A DNA stretch of 13,087 nucleotides, taken from an uncultured Bacillota bacterium. GTDB lineage: Bacteria > Bacillota > Clostridia > Caldicoprobacterales > UBA3941. Location of the stretch: the NCBI GenBank assembly GCA_937960725.1, contig CALGOY010000016.1:1-13087 (forward strand). The letters are read 5' to 3'. A model generated the notes under the pieces. The model had not been told where the DNA came from and did no database searches. It saw only the letters and a program-made list of their open reading frames with translations. A program made the position numbers and the translations under genes. Shown here piece by piece: positions 1 to 6,708 of the stretch; position 1 is the stretch's first letter, and each line of letters starts with the position of its first letter.

Positions 1-55
1 CCTTCCGCTTTTATTATGTTTCAATTGTATTTGCTAAAAAAAGGAATTTAAATTA

Positions 56-85
56 ATTATACTTCGAACATACGTTCTATGTCAA
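56..85 (-). promoter_or_regulatory. Leftward sigma-A promoter with LexA operator in its spacer
   Basis: Read on the minus strand, a perfect -35 (TTGACA, 80-85) and a perfect -10 (TATAAT, 56-61) are separated by 18 bases. The spacer holds CGAACATACGTTCT (65-78), which fits the Firmicutes LexA/DinR box CGAAC-N4-GTTYG with one mismatch at the last base. A GGAAGG ribosome-binding-like string reads leftward at 1-6, so the controlled gene should begin within about a dozen bases outside the window. A repressor bound there would block RNA polymerase, so this is probably an SOS-regulated promoter. lexA itself is a natural candidate, but the gene is not visible. Confidence 0.82.
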
Positions 86-103
86 TACTATTTTATTTTT
101 TTC

Positions 104-131
104 TTGATTTTTTCATCGGGTCTGATAGAAT
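104..131 (+). promoter_or_regulatory. Probable promoter of the fructose-bisphosphate aldolase gene
   Basis: A -35-like TTGATT (104-109) and a -10-like TAGAAT (126-131) are separated by 16 bases on the plus strand and match the sigma-A consensus at 4/6 and 5/6. Transcription would start near 138, leaving a leader of about 45 bases to the ATG at 184. A second TATAAT at 156-161 has no usable -35 and would place the transcript start on top of the ribosome binding site, so it is less likely. The promoter is back to back with the LexA-controlled leftward promoter but does not overlap it. Confidence 0.5.
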
Positions 132-183
132 GGATTTGTAAAGTTTGTGATTTTTTATAATTAGTGTAAGGAGTGATTTTTAC

Positions 184-1113
184 ATGCCACTGGTTACATC
201 GAAAGAGATGCTCAAAAAAGCTTATGAAGGTGGATATGCTGTTGGCGCATTTAACGTAAACAACATGGAGATCATCCAAGGAATTACCGAAGCTGCGAAG
301 GAAGAAAGGGCACCTCTGATCCTTCAAGTTTCTGCTGGGGCGCGTAGATATGCCAATCACACCTATCTTGTGAAATTAGTTGAAGCTGCTGTAGAAGAGA
401 CAGGTCTTCCAATATGCCTTCACCTAGATCACGGCGAGGACTTCGAAATATGTAAAGATTGCATAGACGGAGGCTTCACATCGGTTATGATAGACGGTTC
501 TAAATATTCTTTTGAGGAAAACATCAAGCTTACAAAACAAGTGGTAGATTACGCCCATGACCATGGTGTAGTAGTCGAAGGAGAATTAGGCAGGCTAGCT
601 GGTGTAGAAGATGATATAAGCGTTTCTGAAGATGAAGCTGTATACACCGATCCTGACCAAGTAGTAGAGTTTGTTGAAAGAACAGGCGTTGATTCTTTAG
701 CCATAGCTATTGGAACTAGCCATGGAGCATACAAATTCAAAGGTGAGCCTAAACTTCGCTTTGATATTTTAGAAGAGATTCAGAAAAAGCTACCTGGATT
801 TCCTATTGTACTTCATGGAGCCTCTTCCGTTATGCCAGAATATGTTGAAACGATCAACAAATATGGTGGCAATATGCCCGGAGCTAGGGGAGTTCCAGAA
901 GACATGCTGAGAAAAGCTGCCTCTATGGCTGTATGTAAAATAAACATTGATTCTGACCTCAGACTGGCAATGACCGCAGCTATAAGAAAGTATTTGCATG
1001 AAAACCCAGGCGAATTTGATCCTAGGAAATATTTAGGTCCTGCTAGAGAAGCTATTAAAGAATTAGTACGCCATAAGATTGTCAATGTATTAGGCTGCAA
1101 CAACAAAATATAA
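184..1113 (+). CDS. fba: Class II fructose-bisphosphate aldolase
   Basis: This cytoplasmic, Zn-dependent enzyme reversibly cleaves fructose 1,6-bisphosphate into DHAP and glyceraldehyde 3-phosphate. The 309 residues fit the shorter class IIB group. Visible family motifs are HLDHG (80-84; D82 likely catalytic, H83 metal), VEGELG (131-136), GTSHGAYK around the metal-type H180, VLHGAS around H211, and NIDSD (254-258), which grips the phosphate. The ATG at 184 has AAGGAG at 168-173, a ten-base spacing. Its nearest downstream neighbours are convergent rhamnose genes, whose aldolase also yields DHAP, so the two pathways meet at this enzyme's substrate. Related GatY/KbaY tagatose-bisphosphate aldolases share the fold. 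With no galactitol or N-acetylgalactosamine genes nearby, the fructose-bisphosphate role is preferred. A bidirectional terminator follows directly. Confidence 0.93.
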   Translation: MPLVTSKEMLKKAYEGGYAVGAFNVNNMEIIQGITEAAKEERAPLILQVSAGARRYANHTYLVKLVEAAVEETGLPICLHLDHGEDFEICKDCIDGGFTSVMIDGSKYSFEENIKLTKQVVDYAHDHGVVVEGELGRLAGVEDDISVSEDEAVYTDPDQVVEFVERTGVDSLAIAIGTSHGAYKFKGEPKLRFDILEEIQKKLPGFPIVLHGASSVMPEYVETINKYGGNMPGARGVPEDMLRKAASMAVCKINIDSDLRLAMTAAIRKYLHENPGEFDPRKYLGPAREAIKELVRHKIVNVLGCNNKI

Positions 1114-1142
1114 TTATAAAAATTAAAAGATTTAGCAATTAC

Positions 1143-1180
1143 AAAAACCCTAGGGTATTTTTATTCCCCAGGGTTTTTTG
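1143..1180. terminator. Bidirectional intrinsic terminator between fba and the rhamnose operon
   Basis: AAAACCCT (1144-1151) pairs with AGGGTTTT (1170-1177). After one mismatch, GGG (1153-1155) pairs with CCC (1166-1168), leaving a ten-base AT-rich loop. A run of six T (1174-1179) lies on the plus side and a run of five A (1143-1147), read as T on the minus strand, lies on the other. It therefore serves both fba and the converging class II aldolase gene ending at 1187. Confidence 0.88.
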
Positions 1181-1186
1181 CTGTTT

Positions 1187-2251
1187 TTAAGGCTTTTCCT
1201 TGAGCAATTTCTTCCTGTATTTTTCCCCTTCCATATTGCGAATAAAAGCCATTGCCTCTTCTGACATCGTCTGAATCGTCAATCCGAGTTTTTGTATATG
1301 GTCCACTACATATATATAGGCAGTGAAAGTTTCATCTATTGTCAGGGCCTCTTTCTGGCTAGTTTGATAAATAACCTCTCCCGTCTCCCTGTCTATCCTT
1401 ATCTTTGCATCGGCATCGTCTTTTTCAAAAGACACATTATCTCCCAAGTATACCATTTGATCTGGGTACAGCACAATTTCCTGGAACATCTTCTTATCTA
1501 CCTTATTCTTCTTTAGATAGTCTTTAAGGTATTCTGTTCTGCTCCTGTATGTTTTATCAGACAGCTTCTCTATCTCTACCTCTGGATAAGCTGAATCTAT
1601 GGAGAAATACTCCTTAATCCTATCGTTAACTTTTTGATGGAGGCTCAGACACTTAGAATCGCTCTCTTCAGTTACAATTAACCCGTGGTTTTCCATGAAG
1701 ATAACATTAGGAGAGATACCCCTTTGCTTTTTGTATTCAGCAATGGCTCGATTAAGCTCAATAGTAAGATCGAAACCGGGATTGATGTACGGCACCCACA
1801 GCAGGGAATATTCATCGTCAAATATCTTGGATACCAACTCCTTTCCTTCTAGGGCACAGCATAATATATTGGCATATACCGAGTGGGTATGGATAACCAG
1901 CTTTCCCAAAAATGAATGGAAACCCGTTTCTATAGACGGCCGAAGATTCTTTGGGTTTTTATCCTGGAGAACACAGCTTTGGATAAATGCTGTGCTCTCC
2001 TGCTCAAAATTAACATCTCGGCTGGTGTCTACCTCATTAAAATATTTTCTGATTTTATTGTAATCTACGATTACATAACCTTCTTCCTTAGTTACCTGAT
2101 CTAGGCGAAAGCCGGAGGCTTTTACGGCCATATAATTATCATCCAGCTTAACTGATGTATTCCCGCCTCCGCCTTGCACATAATCGGAACATCCCCCTAT
2201 GGGCTGCGATATATTTTCCAGCAGCTGCAAATCCTTTAAATCCATAATCAT
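1187..2251 (-). CDS. Class II aldolase, probable L-rhamnulose-1-phosphate aldolase (RhaE-type domain alone)
   Basis: This class II aldolase/adducin-fold protein of 354 residues shows the phosphate-binding GGGGNTS motif (28-34), RPSIETGFHS, the metal-type HTHS (two His) and ENHGLIV. The sequence resembles the N-terminal half of the bifunctional RhaEW enzyme (rhamnulose-1-phosphate aldolase plus lactaldehyde dehydrogenase, about 690 residues in Bacillus relatives) more than the 274-residue E. coli RhaD. The short-chain dehydrogenase half is missing. Instead about 110 C-terminal residues, including LYPDQMVYLG and a DET..AYIYVV stretch, complete the protein. It is the last gene of the rhaB-ASRT-rhaA operon, so cleavage of L-rhamnulose 1-phosphate to DHAP and L-lactaldehyde is the best inference. 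Fuculose phosphate or another keto-sugar phosphate cannot be excluded. Start: GAGG lies five bases before the first ATG; a second ATG at 2245 with AAGG seven bases upstream is equally likely. Confidence 0.78.
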   Translation of the reverse strand: MIMDLKDLQLLENISQPIGGCSDYVQGGGGNTSVKLDDNYMAVKASGFRLDQVTKEEGYVIVDYNKIRKYFNEVDTSRDVNFEQESTAFIQSCVLQDKNPKNLRPSIETGFHSFLGKLVIHTHSVYANILCCALEGKELVSKIFDDEYSLLWVPYINPGFDLTIELNRAIAEYKKQRGISPNVIFMENHGLIVTEESDSKCLSLHQKVNDRIKEYFSIDSAYPEVEIEKLSDKTYRSRTEYLKDYLKKNKVDKKMFQEIVLYPDQMVYLGDNVSFEKDDADAKIRIDRETGEVIYQTSQKEALTIDETFTAYIYVVDHIQKLGLTIQTMSEEAMAFIRNMEGEKYRKKLLKEKP

Positions 2252-2284
2252 ACCTTCCTCTCTTTAAATCCACCGTCCAAAATA

Positions 2285-3565
2285 TTAATCCCTCTTGCTC
2301 AGCACTTCCTCTTCATACTTTCTTACATCATCTAGCCACTGCGCTCCCACAGGTACGCCTTTGATTAAGCAGTAGTAGTCCCAAACTGCACCAAAAGGCA
2401 AGGTCTTAAATTCTTCCATAAGAGCAAGGCGTGCTCCAAAGTTGCCCTTTTCTTCTTCGGATTTTAATAGCTCTGTAGGCTCTAGCAGTGCAAACATGAT
2501 AGCTTTTAAGGCTGCCCGCGTTCCTGTCACCCAAGCAGAAATTCGGTTGATGCTGGCATCGAAAAAGTCCAGACCAAAATATACCTTATCGAAAGCATTG
2601 GCTCGCTTTATTTCCTGAGCAATGGCCAGAACCTCATCATTTAAGATCACTACATGGTCGCTGTCCCAGCGTACTCCTCGGCTAACGTGGAGCAAAAGCC
2701 CATCTGCAAATGTAAGTATGGAGGAAATCTTGTCGGATATCGTTTCTGTAGGATGGAAATGCCCAGCATCAAGGCATAGCATGACATCCCTCGTCATTGC
2801 ATAAGCCATATAAAATTCGTGGGAACCCACTACATAGGCCTCTGAGCCAATACCAAATAGTTTAGATTCCACAGAGTCTAACAGATGTTTTTTGTCATAT
2901 TTCTTCTCAAATATTTCGTCTAAGGATTCTTTCAATATCTGCCTATGGCCTAGCCGATCAGCAGGCAAATCTTTCGAACCATCGGGAATCCATACATTGC
3001 ATACACATGGAGTTCCTAATCTTTTCCCCATTTCAGCGGCGATCTCACGGCATCTTATCCCATGCCGAATCCAAAAATCCCGGACTTCCTTATCTTTACT
3101 GGCCAATGTAAATCCACTGTCGGCCATTTTATGGGAAAAGAATGTCGGATTAAAGTCCAGCCCAATCCCTTTATCAGCGGCCCAATCTATCCATTTTTCA
3201 AAGTGCTCGGGGCCAATTTCATCCCTGTCTACAAATTTTCCATCGGTTTCAGCATAGATGGCATGTAAATTAACCCTGTGCTTTCCTGGAATAAGGCTTA
3301 GCGCCTTGTCTAAATCCTGTCTCAGCTCCTCGCCATTTCTAGCTCTTCCTGGATAATTACCGGTAGCCAGAATTCCTCCCCCAGATAAAGCCTCTACATC
3401 TTCTTCAAAACCAGTTACATCATCCCCCTGCCAGCAGTGGAGGGAAATGCTTATATTATCCATCTGCTTTAATACCTCATCGGTATCTACACCAAAAGCC
3501 TTATATACTTCCTTAGCTCTTTCATATCCCTCTCTTACCAATTCTTCTTTATAAATTTTTTCCAT
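2285..3565 (-). CDS. rhaA: L-rhamnose isomerase
   Basis: RhaA converts L-rhamnose to L-rhamnulose, the first step of rhamnose catabolism, in the cytoplasm using Mn(II). The 426 residues are close to the 419 of E. coli RhaA and collinear with it: SLHCWQGDDV.GFE near residue 45, ATGNYPG.ARN near 67-77, NLHAIY, GLDFNP, IPDG.KD, VESKLFGIG, DAGHFHPTE (266-274), HVSR..RWDSDHVV (293-306) and GLDFFDASINR. Metal ligands known from the E. coli enzyme correspond to H269, D301 and D303, all present. The family is distinct from the Pseudomonas-type RhaI. The ATG has a strong AAGGGGG with nine bases spacing. It lies 30 bases after the ASRT-family gene and 33 bases before the aldolase, with no terminator in either gap, so the genes are cotranscribed. 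Confidence 0.96.
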   Translation of the reverse strand: MEKIYKEELVREGYERAKEVYKAFGVDTDEVLKQMDNISISLHCWQGDDVTGFEEDVEALSGGGILATGNYPGRARNGEELRQDLDKALSLIPGKHRVNLHAIYAETDGKFVDRDEIGPEHFEKWIDWAADKGIGLDFNPTFFSHKMADSGFTLASKDKEVRDFWIRHGIRCREIAAEMGKRLGTPCVCNVWIPDGSKDLPADRLGHRQILKESLDEIFEKKYDKKHLLDSVESKLFGIGSEAYVVGSHEFYMAYAMTRDVMLCLDAGHFHPTETISDKISSILTFADGLLLHVSRGVRWDSDHVVILNDEVLAIAQEIKRANAFDKVYFGLDFFDASINRISAWVTGTRAALKAIMFALLEPTELLKSEEEKGNFGARLALMEEFKTLPFGAVWDYYCLIKGVPVGAQWLDDVRKYEEEVLSKRD

Positions 3566-3595
3566 TATTACTTGCCCCCTTTGATATTATCCTAA

Positions 3596-3985
3596 TTATA
3601 AGCTTCTCATTGGATATGCCATCGTTGTCATAAGTCCCATCTCCGCCTGGGTAGTATCTAGGCGGCTGTACTGCACAATAATAGGTTGGCTGCTCTCTAC
3701 CATAATAGCGTAGGGAACCCCTTTCGGTATTCCGTTCCCATTATCGTCTTTGATTTGATCAAGGCGAATATGCCTAGTCCTCCTTGCTGGACATATAGCT
3801 TTAAAATTATCCATCGGCTCCCTGTCTTCAAAGTAGAGGGTCAGCTTAATCTCGGCATCTTCATCGCCCGGATTGAGAACGCAAACAGCTTCATGGCTTA
3901 CATAATGTCCAGGGCTGGTGATTTCTGGATAATAACAATCTGGTATATACCATACATACTCTCCGCCTACTCTTTTATCCGCCAC
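3596..3985 (-). CDS. Anabaena sensory rhodopsin transducer (ASRT) family protein
   Basis: This small soluble protein of 129 residues belongs to the ASRT family (PF07100), a beta-sandwich fold that forms tetramers in the cyanobacterial founder. Shared features with ASRT are W12, SHE.VC.LN.GDEDA (30-44), PARRT.H.R (66-74) and the C-terminal S..PI.VQ..RLD..QAE (98-115). There is no signal peptide or membrane segment. Comparative genomics proposed that this family binds sugars or related metabolites and regulates sugar operons, which agrees with its place between rhaB and rhaA. No rhodopsin gene is in the window. The start is GTG, with AAGGAGGGG ending five bases upstream. That Shine-Dalgarno overlaps the rhaB stop codon, so translation is probably coupled to rhaB. 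Its exact role here (sensor, mutarotase-like helper or enzyme accessory) is unknown. Confidence 0.88.
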   Translation of the reverse strand: MADKRVGGEYVWYIPDCYYPEITSPGHYVSHEAVCVLNPGDEDAEIKLTLYFEDREPMDNFKAICPARRTRHIRLDQIKDDNGNGIPKGVPYAIMVESSQPIIVQYSRLDTTQAEMGLMTTMAYPMRSL

Positions 3986-3997
3986 TTTTACCCCTCC

Positions 3998-5482
3998 TTA
4001 TTCTTCAACTTCTATAATCTGCGAGAATCTATCGTAAGCTTCATCCCATTTATCGCCTTCCTTAGGCTCATATTCCTCAGTGGGGAATGAATTTTTTACT
4101 ACCTGGCGAATTTCCGCAAGATTTGCCACTTCCCCTAAAGCCATGGCTTGAAGCATCAGATTGCCAGTTGCGGTAGCCTCAACTGGACCGCAAATTACGG
4201 GCTTTTTGATTGCATTGGCAGTTAGCTGGTTGAGCAGCTTATTCTGCGTACCTCCCCCTACGATGTGCAAGGCATCCAGGGATTTCCCCGTAATAGTTTC
4301 CAATTTTTCGATAGACCAGCGATATTTCATAGCCAAGCTATCGAACACGCATCGCAATATTTCACCCTTTGTCTGGGGCACATTCTGATTGGTCTGCTTG
4401 CAGTACTGCTGAATTTTTTCTGGCATCTGTCCTGGAGCATAGAACATATCATCATCCGGATCTATAAAAGCGATAAAAGGCTGCTCCTTGGCTGCCATAT
4501 CCGCTAGCTCTCCATATCCATAGCTTTCTCCGCGGCGATCCCACTCCCGCTTACACTCTTGAATAATCCAAAGCCCCATAATATTTTTCAATAGGCGGTA
4601 GGTCCCTTCTACTCCACCCTCGTTGGTATAGTTCCATTCATAAGTCATATCATTTATAACGGGCTTTTCAACCTCTACTCCCATAAGCGACCAGGTACCG
4701 CTGCTAAGATAAGCATAGCTGCCCTCCAGTACAGGCACAGCAGCTACCGCTGATGCCGTATCGTGACTAGCTACCGCCACGACAGGGACCTCTCCCACTC
4801 CTAACTTCTCCCCTAGATCCTTTTTTACTTTGCCCCTGTAACTTCCGGGCTGCTGAATATCAGTAAAAATCCTATCAGGAATATCCATAGCCTCTAATAT
4901 TTCTGTGCACCACTTGCCTGTCCGTGCATCCAACAGCTGGCTAGTACTTGCATCCGTAAACTCCGTAGCTTTTTCACCGGTAAGAAAATAGGCTAGCAGA
5001 TCAGGCATAAAAAGCAGTGTATCCGCCTGGTCTAGAATGTCCTTCTTATTTATCGCCATTGACAATAATTGGAACAGCGTATTAAATTTCTGAAATGCGA
5101 TACCGGTTTTTTCAAAAATAGCCCTCTTAGGCATCCTCCTGAAAGCTTCTTCTATCACTTCATCGGTTCTACTATCTCGATAATGATATGGGTTGCCAAT
5201 CAGATCTCCTTGGCGATCTAAAAGTCCATAATCTACTCCCCAAGTGTCGATCCCAATCGATGCTAAAGAATCGCTTTCTTGATTAGCAAACTTAATTAGA
5301 GCTTGCTGCATCTCCCAAAAAAGCCGCAAAACATCCCAATAGATATGTCCACCAACCTCCACTGGATCGTTAGAAAAGCGATGTATCTCTTTTAACGTGA
5401 GTCTTTCACCATCAAATTCACCCAATATCCCTCTCCCGCTACTGGCTCCATAATCGAAGGCCATCATTTTTAGAGATGCCAT
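3998..5482 (-). CDS. rhaB: Rhamnulokinase (FGGY family)
   Basis: RhaB phosphorylates L-rhamnulose to L-rhamnulose 1-phosphate with ATP. Counted from the chosen start (494 residues), it shows the FGGY-kinase phosphate motif FDYGASSGR (9-17), SIGIDTWGVDYGLLD (75-89), YRDSRTDE, VVAVASHDTASAV with likely catalytic base D241, YLSSGTWSLMG (258-268), NEGG.EGTYR.LKNIMGLW, and the nucleotide-site VGGGTQNKLLNQL (408-420). Similarity to E. coli RhaB runs through the whole length, which distinguishes it from xylulo- or fuculokinases. An ATG 18 bases further upstream (5500) is in frame, but only A/T-rich DNA precedes it. GGAAGGA lies nine bases before the ATG at 5482, so that start is preferred. It is the first gene of the rhamnose operon; about 190 bases separate it from the upstream regulator gene. 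Confidence 0.95.
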   Translation of the reverse strand: MASLKMMAFDYGASSGRGILGEFDGERLTLKEIHRFSNDPVEVGGHIYWDVLRLFWEMQQALIKFANQESDSLASIGIDTWGVDYGLLDRQGDLIGNPYHYRDSRTDEVIEEAFRRMPKRAIFEKTGIAFQKFNTLFQLLSMAINKKDILDQADTLLFMPDLLAYFLTGEKATEFTDASTSQLLDARTGKWCTEILEAMDIPDRIFTDIQQPGSYRGKVKKDLGEKLGVGEVPVVAVASHDTASAVAAVPVLEGSYAYLSSGTWSLMGVEVEKPVINDMTYEWNYTNEGGVEGTYRLLKNIMGLWIIQECKREWDRRGESYGYGELADMAAKEQPFIAFIDPDDDMFYAPGQMPEKIQQYCKQTNQNVPQTKGEILRCVFDSLAMKYRWSIEKLETITGKSLDALHIVGGGTQNKLLNQLTANAIKKPVICGPVEATATGNLMLQAMALGEVANLAEIRQVVKNSFPTEEYEPKEGDKWDEAYDRFSQIIEVEE

Positions 5483-5673
5483 GTTCACCATTCCTTCCAT
5501 TTTATTTATTTTTGAATTTCCTGGGTGATTAAATTAAAAACAGCTGCTGCTATGATATGATGTGTATAAAATATAAATCTGTTAATTCTATATAGCGAAA
5601 GGTCTTATAACATACTAAAAAATTAATAAATCCCGACATGATAATTATTCAACGCGAACTCTTAAAATCCTGC
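5483..5673 (-). promoter_or_regulatory. Upstream region of the rhamnose operon
   Basis: This AT-rich gap between the regulator stop and rhaB should hold the operon promoter. On the minus strand a TTAACA (-35-like, around 5579-5584) is followed 17 bases later by only a weak CATCAT as -10, so I could not pin down a convincing promoter. That would be typical of an activator-dependent AraC-type promoter. No GC-rich terminator hairpin follows the regulator gene, so read-through from it into rhaB is possible. No clear direct repeat or catabolite-response (cre) site was found. Confidence 0.4.
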
Positions 5674-6588
5674 TTAAGCAAAATAAAACTTTGTTTTTCT
5701 ACGGTATTGGCTAGGAGTCATTCCTGTAATTCTCTTAAAAATCTGATTGAAAAACTTGATATCAGAATAGCCTACATGGCCCGCTATGTCCGAAACTTTC
5801 ATCTCTGTTTCCCTGAGCAAATTGCAGGCCTGGTCGATGCGAAGTTTCTGGATATATTCTAATACAGTCATACCAACACAATTTTTAAATAAAGTGCAGA
5901 AATAACTGGGACTTAAAAAAGCCATGGAAGCTAAATCTTCTAGCTTCAGGTCTTCTGCATAATTAGCCTTCATATATCTGATTACCTTATCAATCAGCTG
6001 TTTTCTCTGGTGCTCAAAGCCATCATTAAGCTTATTGCTTCTCCTGTATAGACGGAAAATCTTTACGAGCAGCTCTATAACATAGGCCCTTATTATCTCT
6101 ACGTAACCCTCCTCTCGTATTTGAAATTCCCTATACATTTTTTCATAAAGCTCCTCTATCTCTCCGCTATCCCGATCGCTAAGCCTTATATCTGCTTGGC
6201 CGCACATTTCCTCTGGAAAAAGGGATTTGAAAAAGAAGTGTTGAGCAATATCCGAAAAATCCTTGCAGTTGACCAATGAATAATCTAAAAATTCCGGTTT
6301 GAAAACACAGTTGTATACCACTAACTGAGATGAAAGGGAATTTGATGTTGATCTAAACTCGTGAGGCACATTATAGTTGATAACAAAAAGATCTCCCTTT
6401 GATACCTTATACTCTTTTCCCGCTAGATAATGTACCCCTTGTCCGGAAGCAACATATGCAATCTCTATAAAATCATGGGCATGTAGATGAGGCTGCACCT
6501 GTTCAGTAGCCCTGTTGATATATACCGCTTCCCCATCTCGAAACAGCTCTTCCCCTGTATCATAATAAGCTAAAGCTTCCCTTTTCAT
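5674..6588 (-). CDS. AraC-family transcriptional regulator, probable rhamnose/rhamnoside regulator
   Basis: This is a DNA-binding regulator of 304 residues. The N-terminal half is an AraC-type cupin: QPHLHAHDFIEI (32-43), GQGVHYL (49-55), GDLFVINYNVPHEF (65-78). The C-terminal 100 residues hold the two helix-turn-helix units: LEDLASMAFLSPSYFCTLFK (216-235) and VSDIAGHVGYSDIKFFNQIFK (264-284), followed by TGMTPSQYRR. It sits between the rhamnose operon and a divergent rhamnosidase gene, so it very probably responds to L-rhamnose or a close metabolite and activates both. Orthology to E. coli RhaS or RhaR is not established by eye. The ATG at 6588 is chosen because GGGGGGA lies five bases upstream. 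An in-frame ATG at 6624 has no ribosome binding site. Confidence 0.9.
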   Translation of the reverse strand: MKREALAYYDTGEELFRDGEAVYINRATEQVQPHLHAHDFIEIAYVASGQGVHYLAGKEYKVSKGDLFVINYNVPHEFRSTSNSLSSQLVVYNCVFKPEFLDYSLVNCKDFSDIAQHFFFKSLFPEEMCGQADIRLSDRDSGEIEELYEKMYREFQIREEGYVEIIRAYVIELLVKIFRLYRRSNKLNDGFEHQRKQLIDKVIRYMKANYAEDLKLEDLASMAFLSPSYFCTLFKNCVGMTVLEYIQKLRIDQACNLLRETEMKVSDIAGHVGYSDIKFFNQIFKRITGMTPSQYRRKTKFYFA

Positions 6589-6622
6589 GAAAATCCCCCC
6601 ATATTTATTGTAATATAGCCCC

Positions 6623-6651
6623 ATGAAAAAATAAATAGCTTTATATATAAT
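6623..6651 (+). promoter_or_regulatory. Probable promoter of the rhamnosidase gene
   Basis: A -35-like ATGAAA (6623-6628, 4/6) and a perfect TATAAT (6646-6651) are separated by 17 bases on the plus strand, in the 120-base divergent gap. The leader of about 50 bases ends in AGGGGGGA (6693-6700), eight bases before the ATG. The weak -35 fits positive control by the neighbouring AraC-type protein. A promoter for the regulator on the opposite strand must overlap this region but is not clear. Confidence 0.55.
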
Positions 6652-6708
6652 TAATATGCCTAGATAGTGTTATTACCGGCTTGAGTAAAATTAGGGGGGA
6701 TAAATGTT

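Noticed and set aside
813..1106. Antisense open frame within the fructose-bisphosphate aldolase gene, and similar frames inside rhaA, rhaB, the class II aldolase and the rhamnosidase
   Set aside because: They lie opposite strongly conserved enzyme genes, show no recognisable domain and lack good ribosome binding sites, so they are shadows of the real frames.
3596..3985. Light-sensing function for the ASRT-family protein
   Set aside because: No rhodopsin gene or retinal pathway gene is in the window, and the operon context points to sugar metabolism.
5501..5600. Possible catabolite-response (cre) site around TATAGCGAAAGG upstream of rhaB
   Set aside because: Only about half of the consensus positions match and the palindrome is not preserved, so it is not above chance.
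6589..6624. Longer AraC regulator start at the ATG at 6624
   Set aside because: No ribosome binding site precedes it, while the ATG at 6588 has GGGGGGA five bases upstream and begins the cupin domain at the usual distance.
6671..6690. Imperfect palindrome TTATTACCGGCTTGAGTAA as an operator before the rhamnosidase gene
   Set aside because: Fewer than half of the paired positions match when aligned with its own complement.
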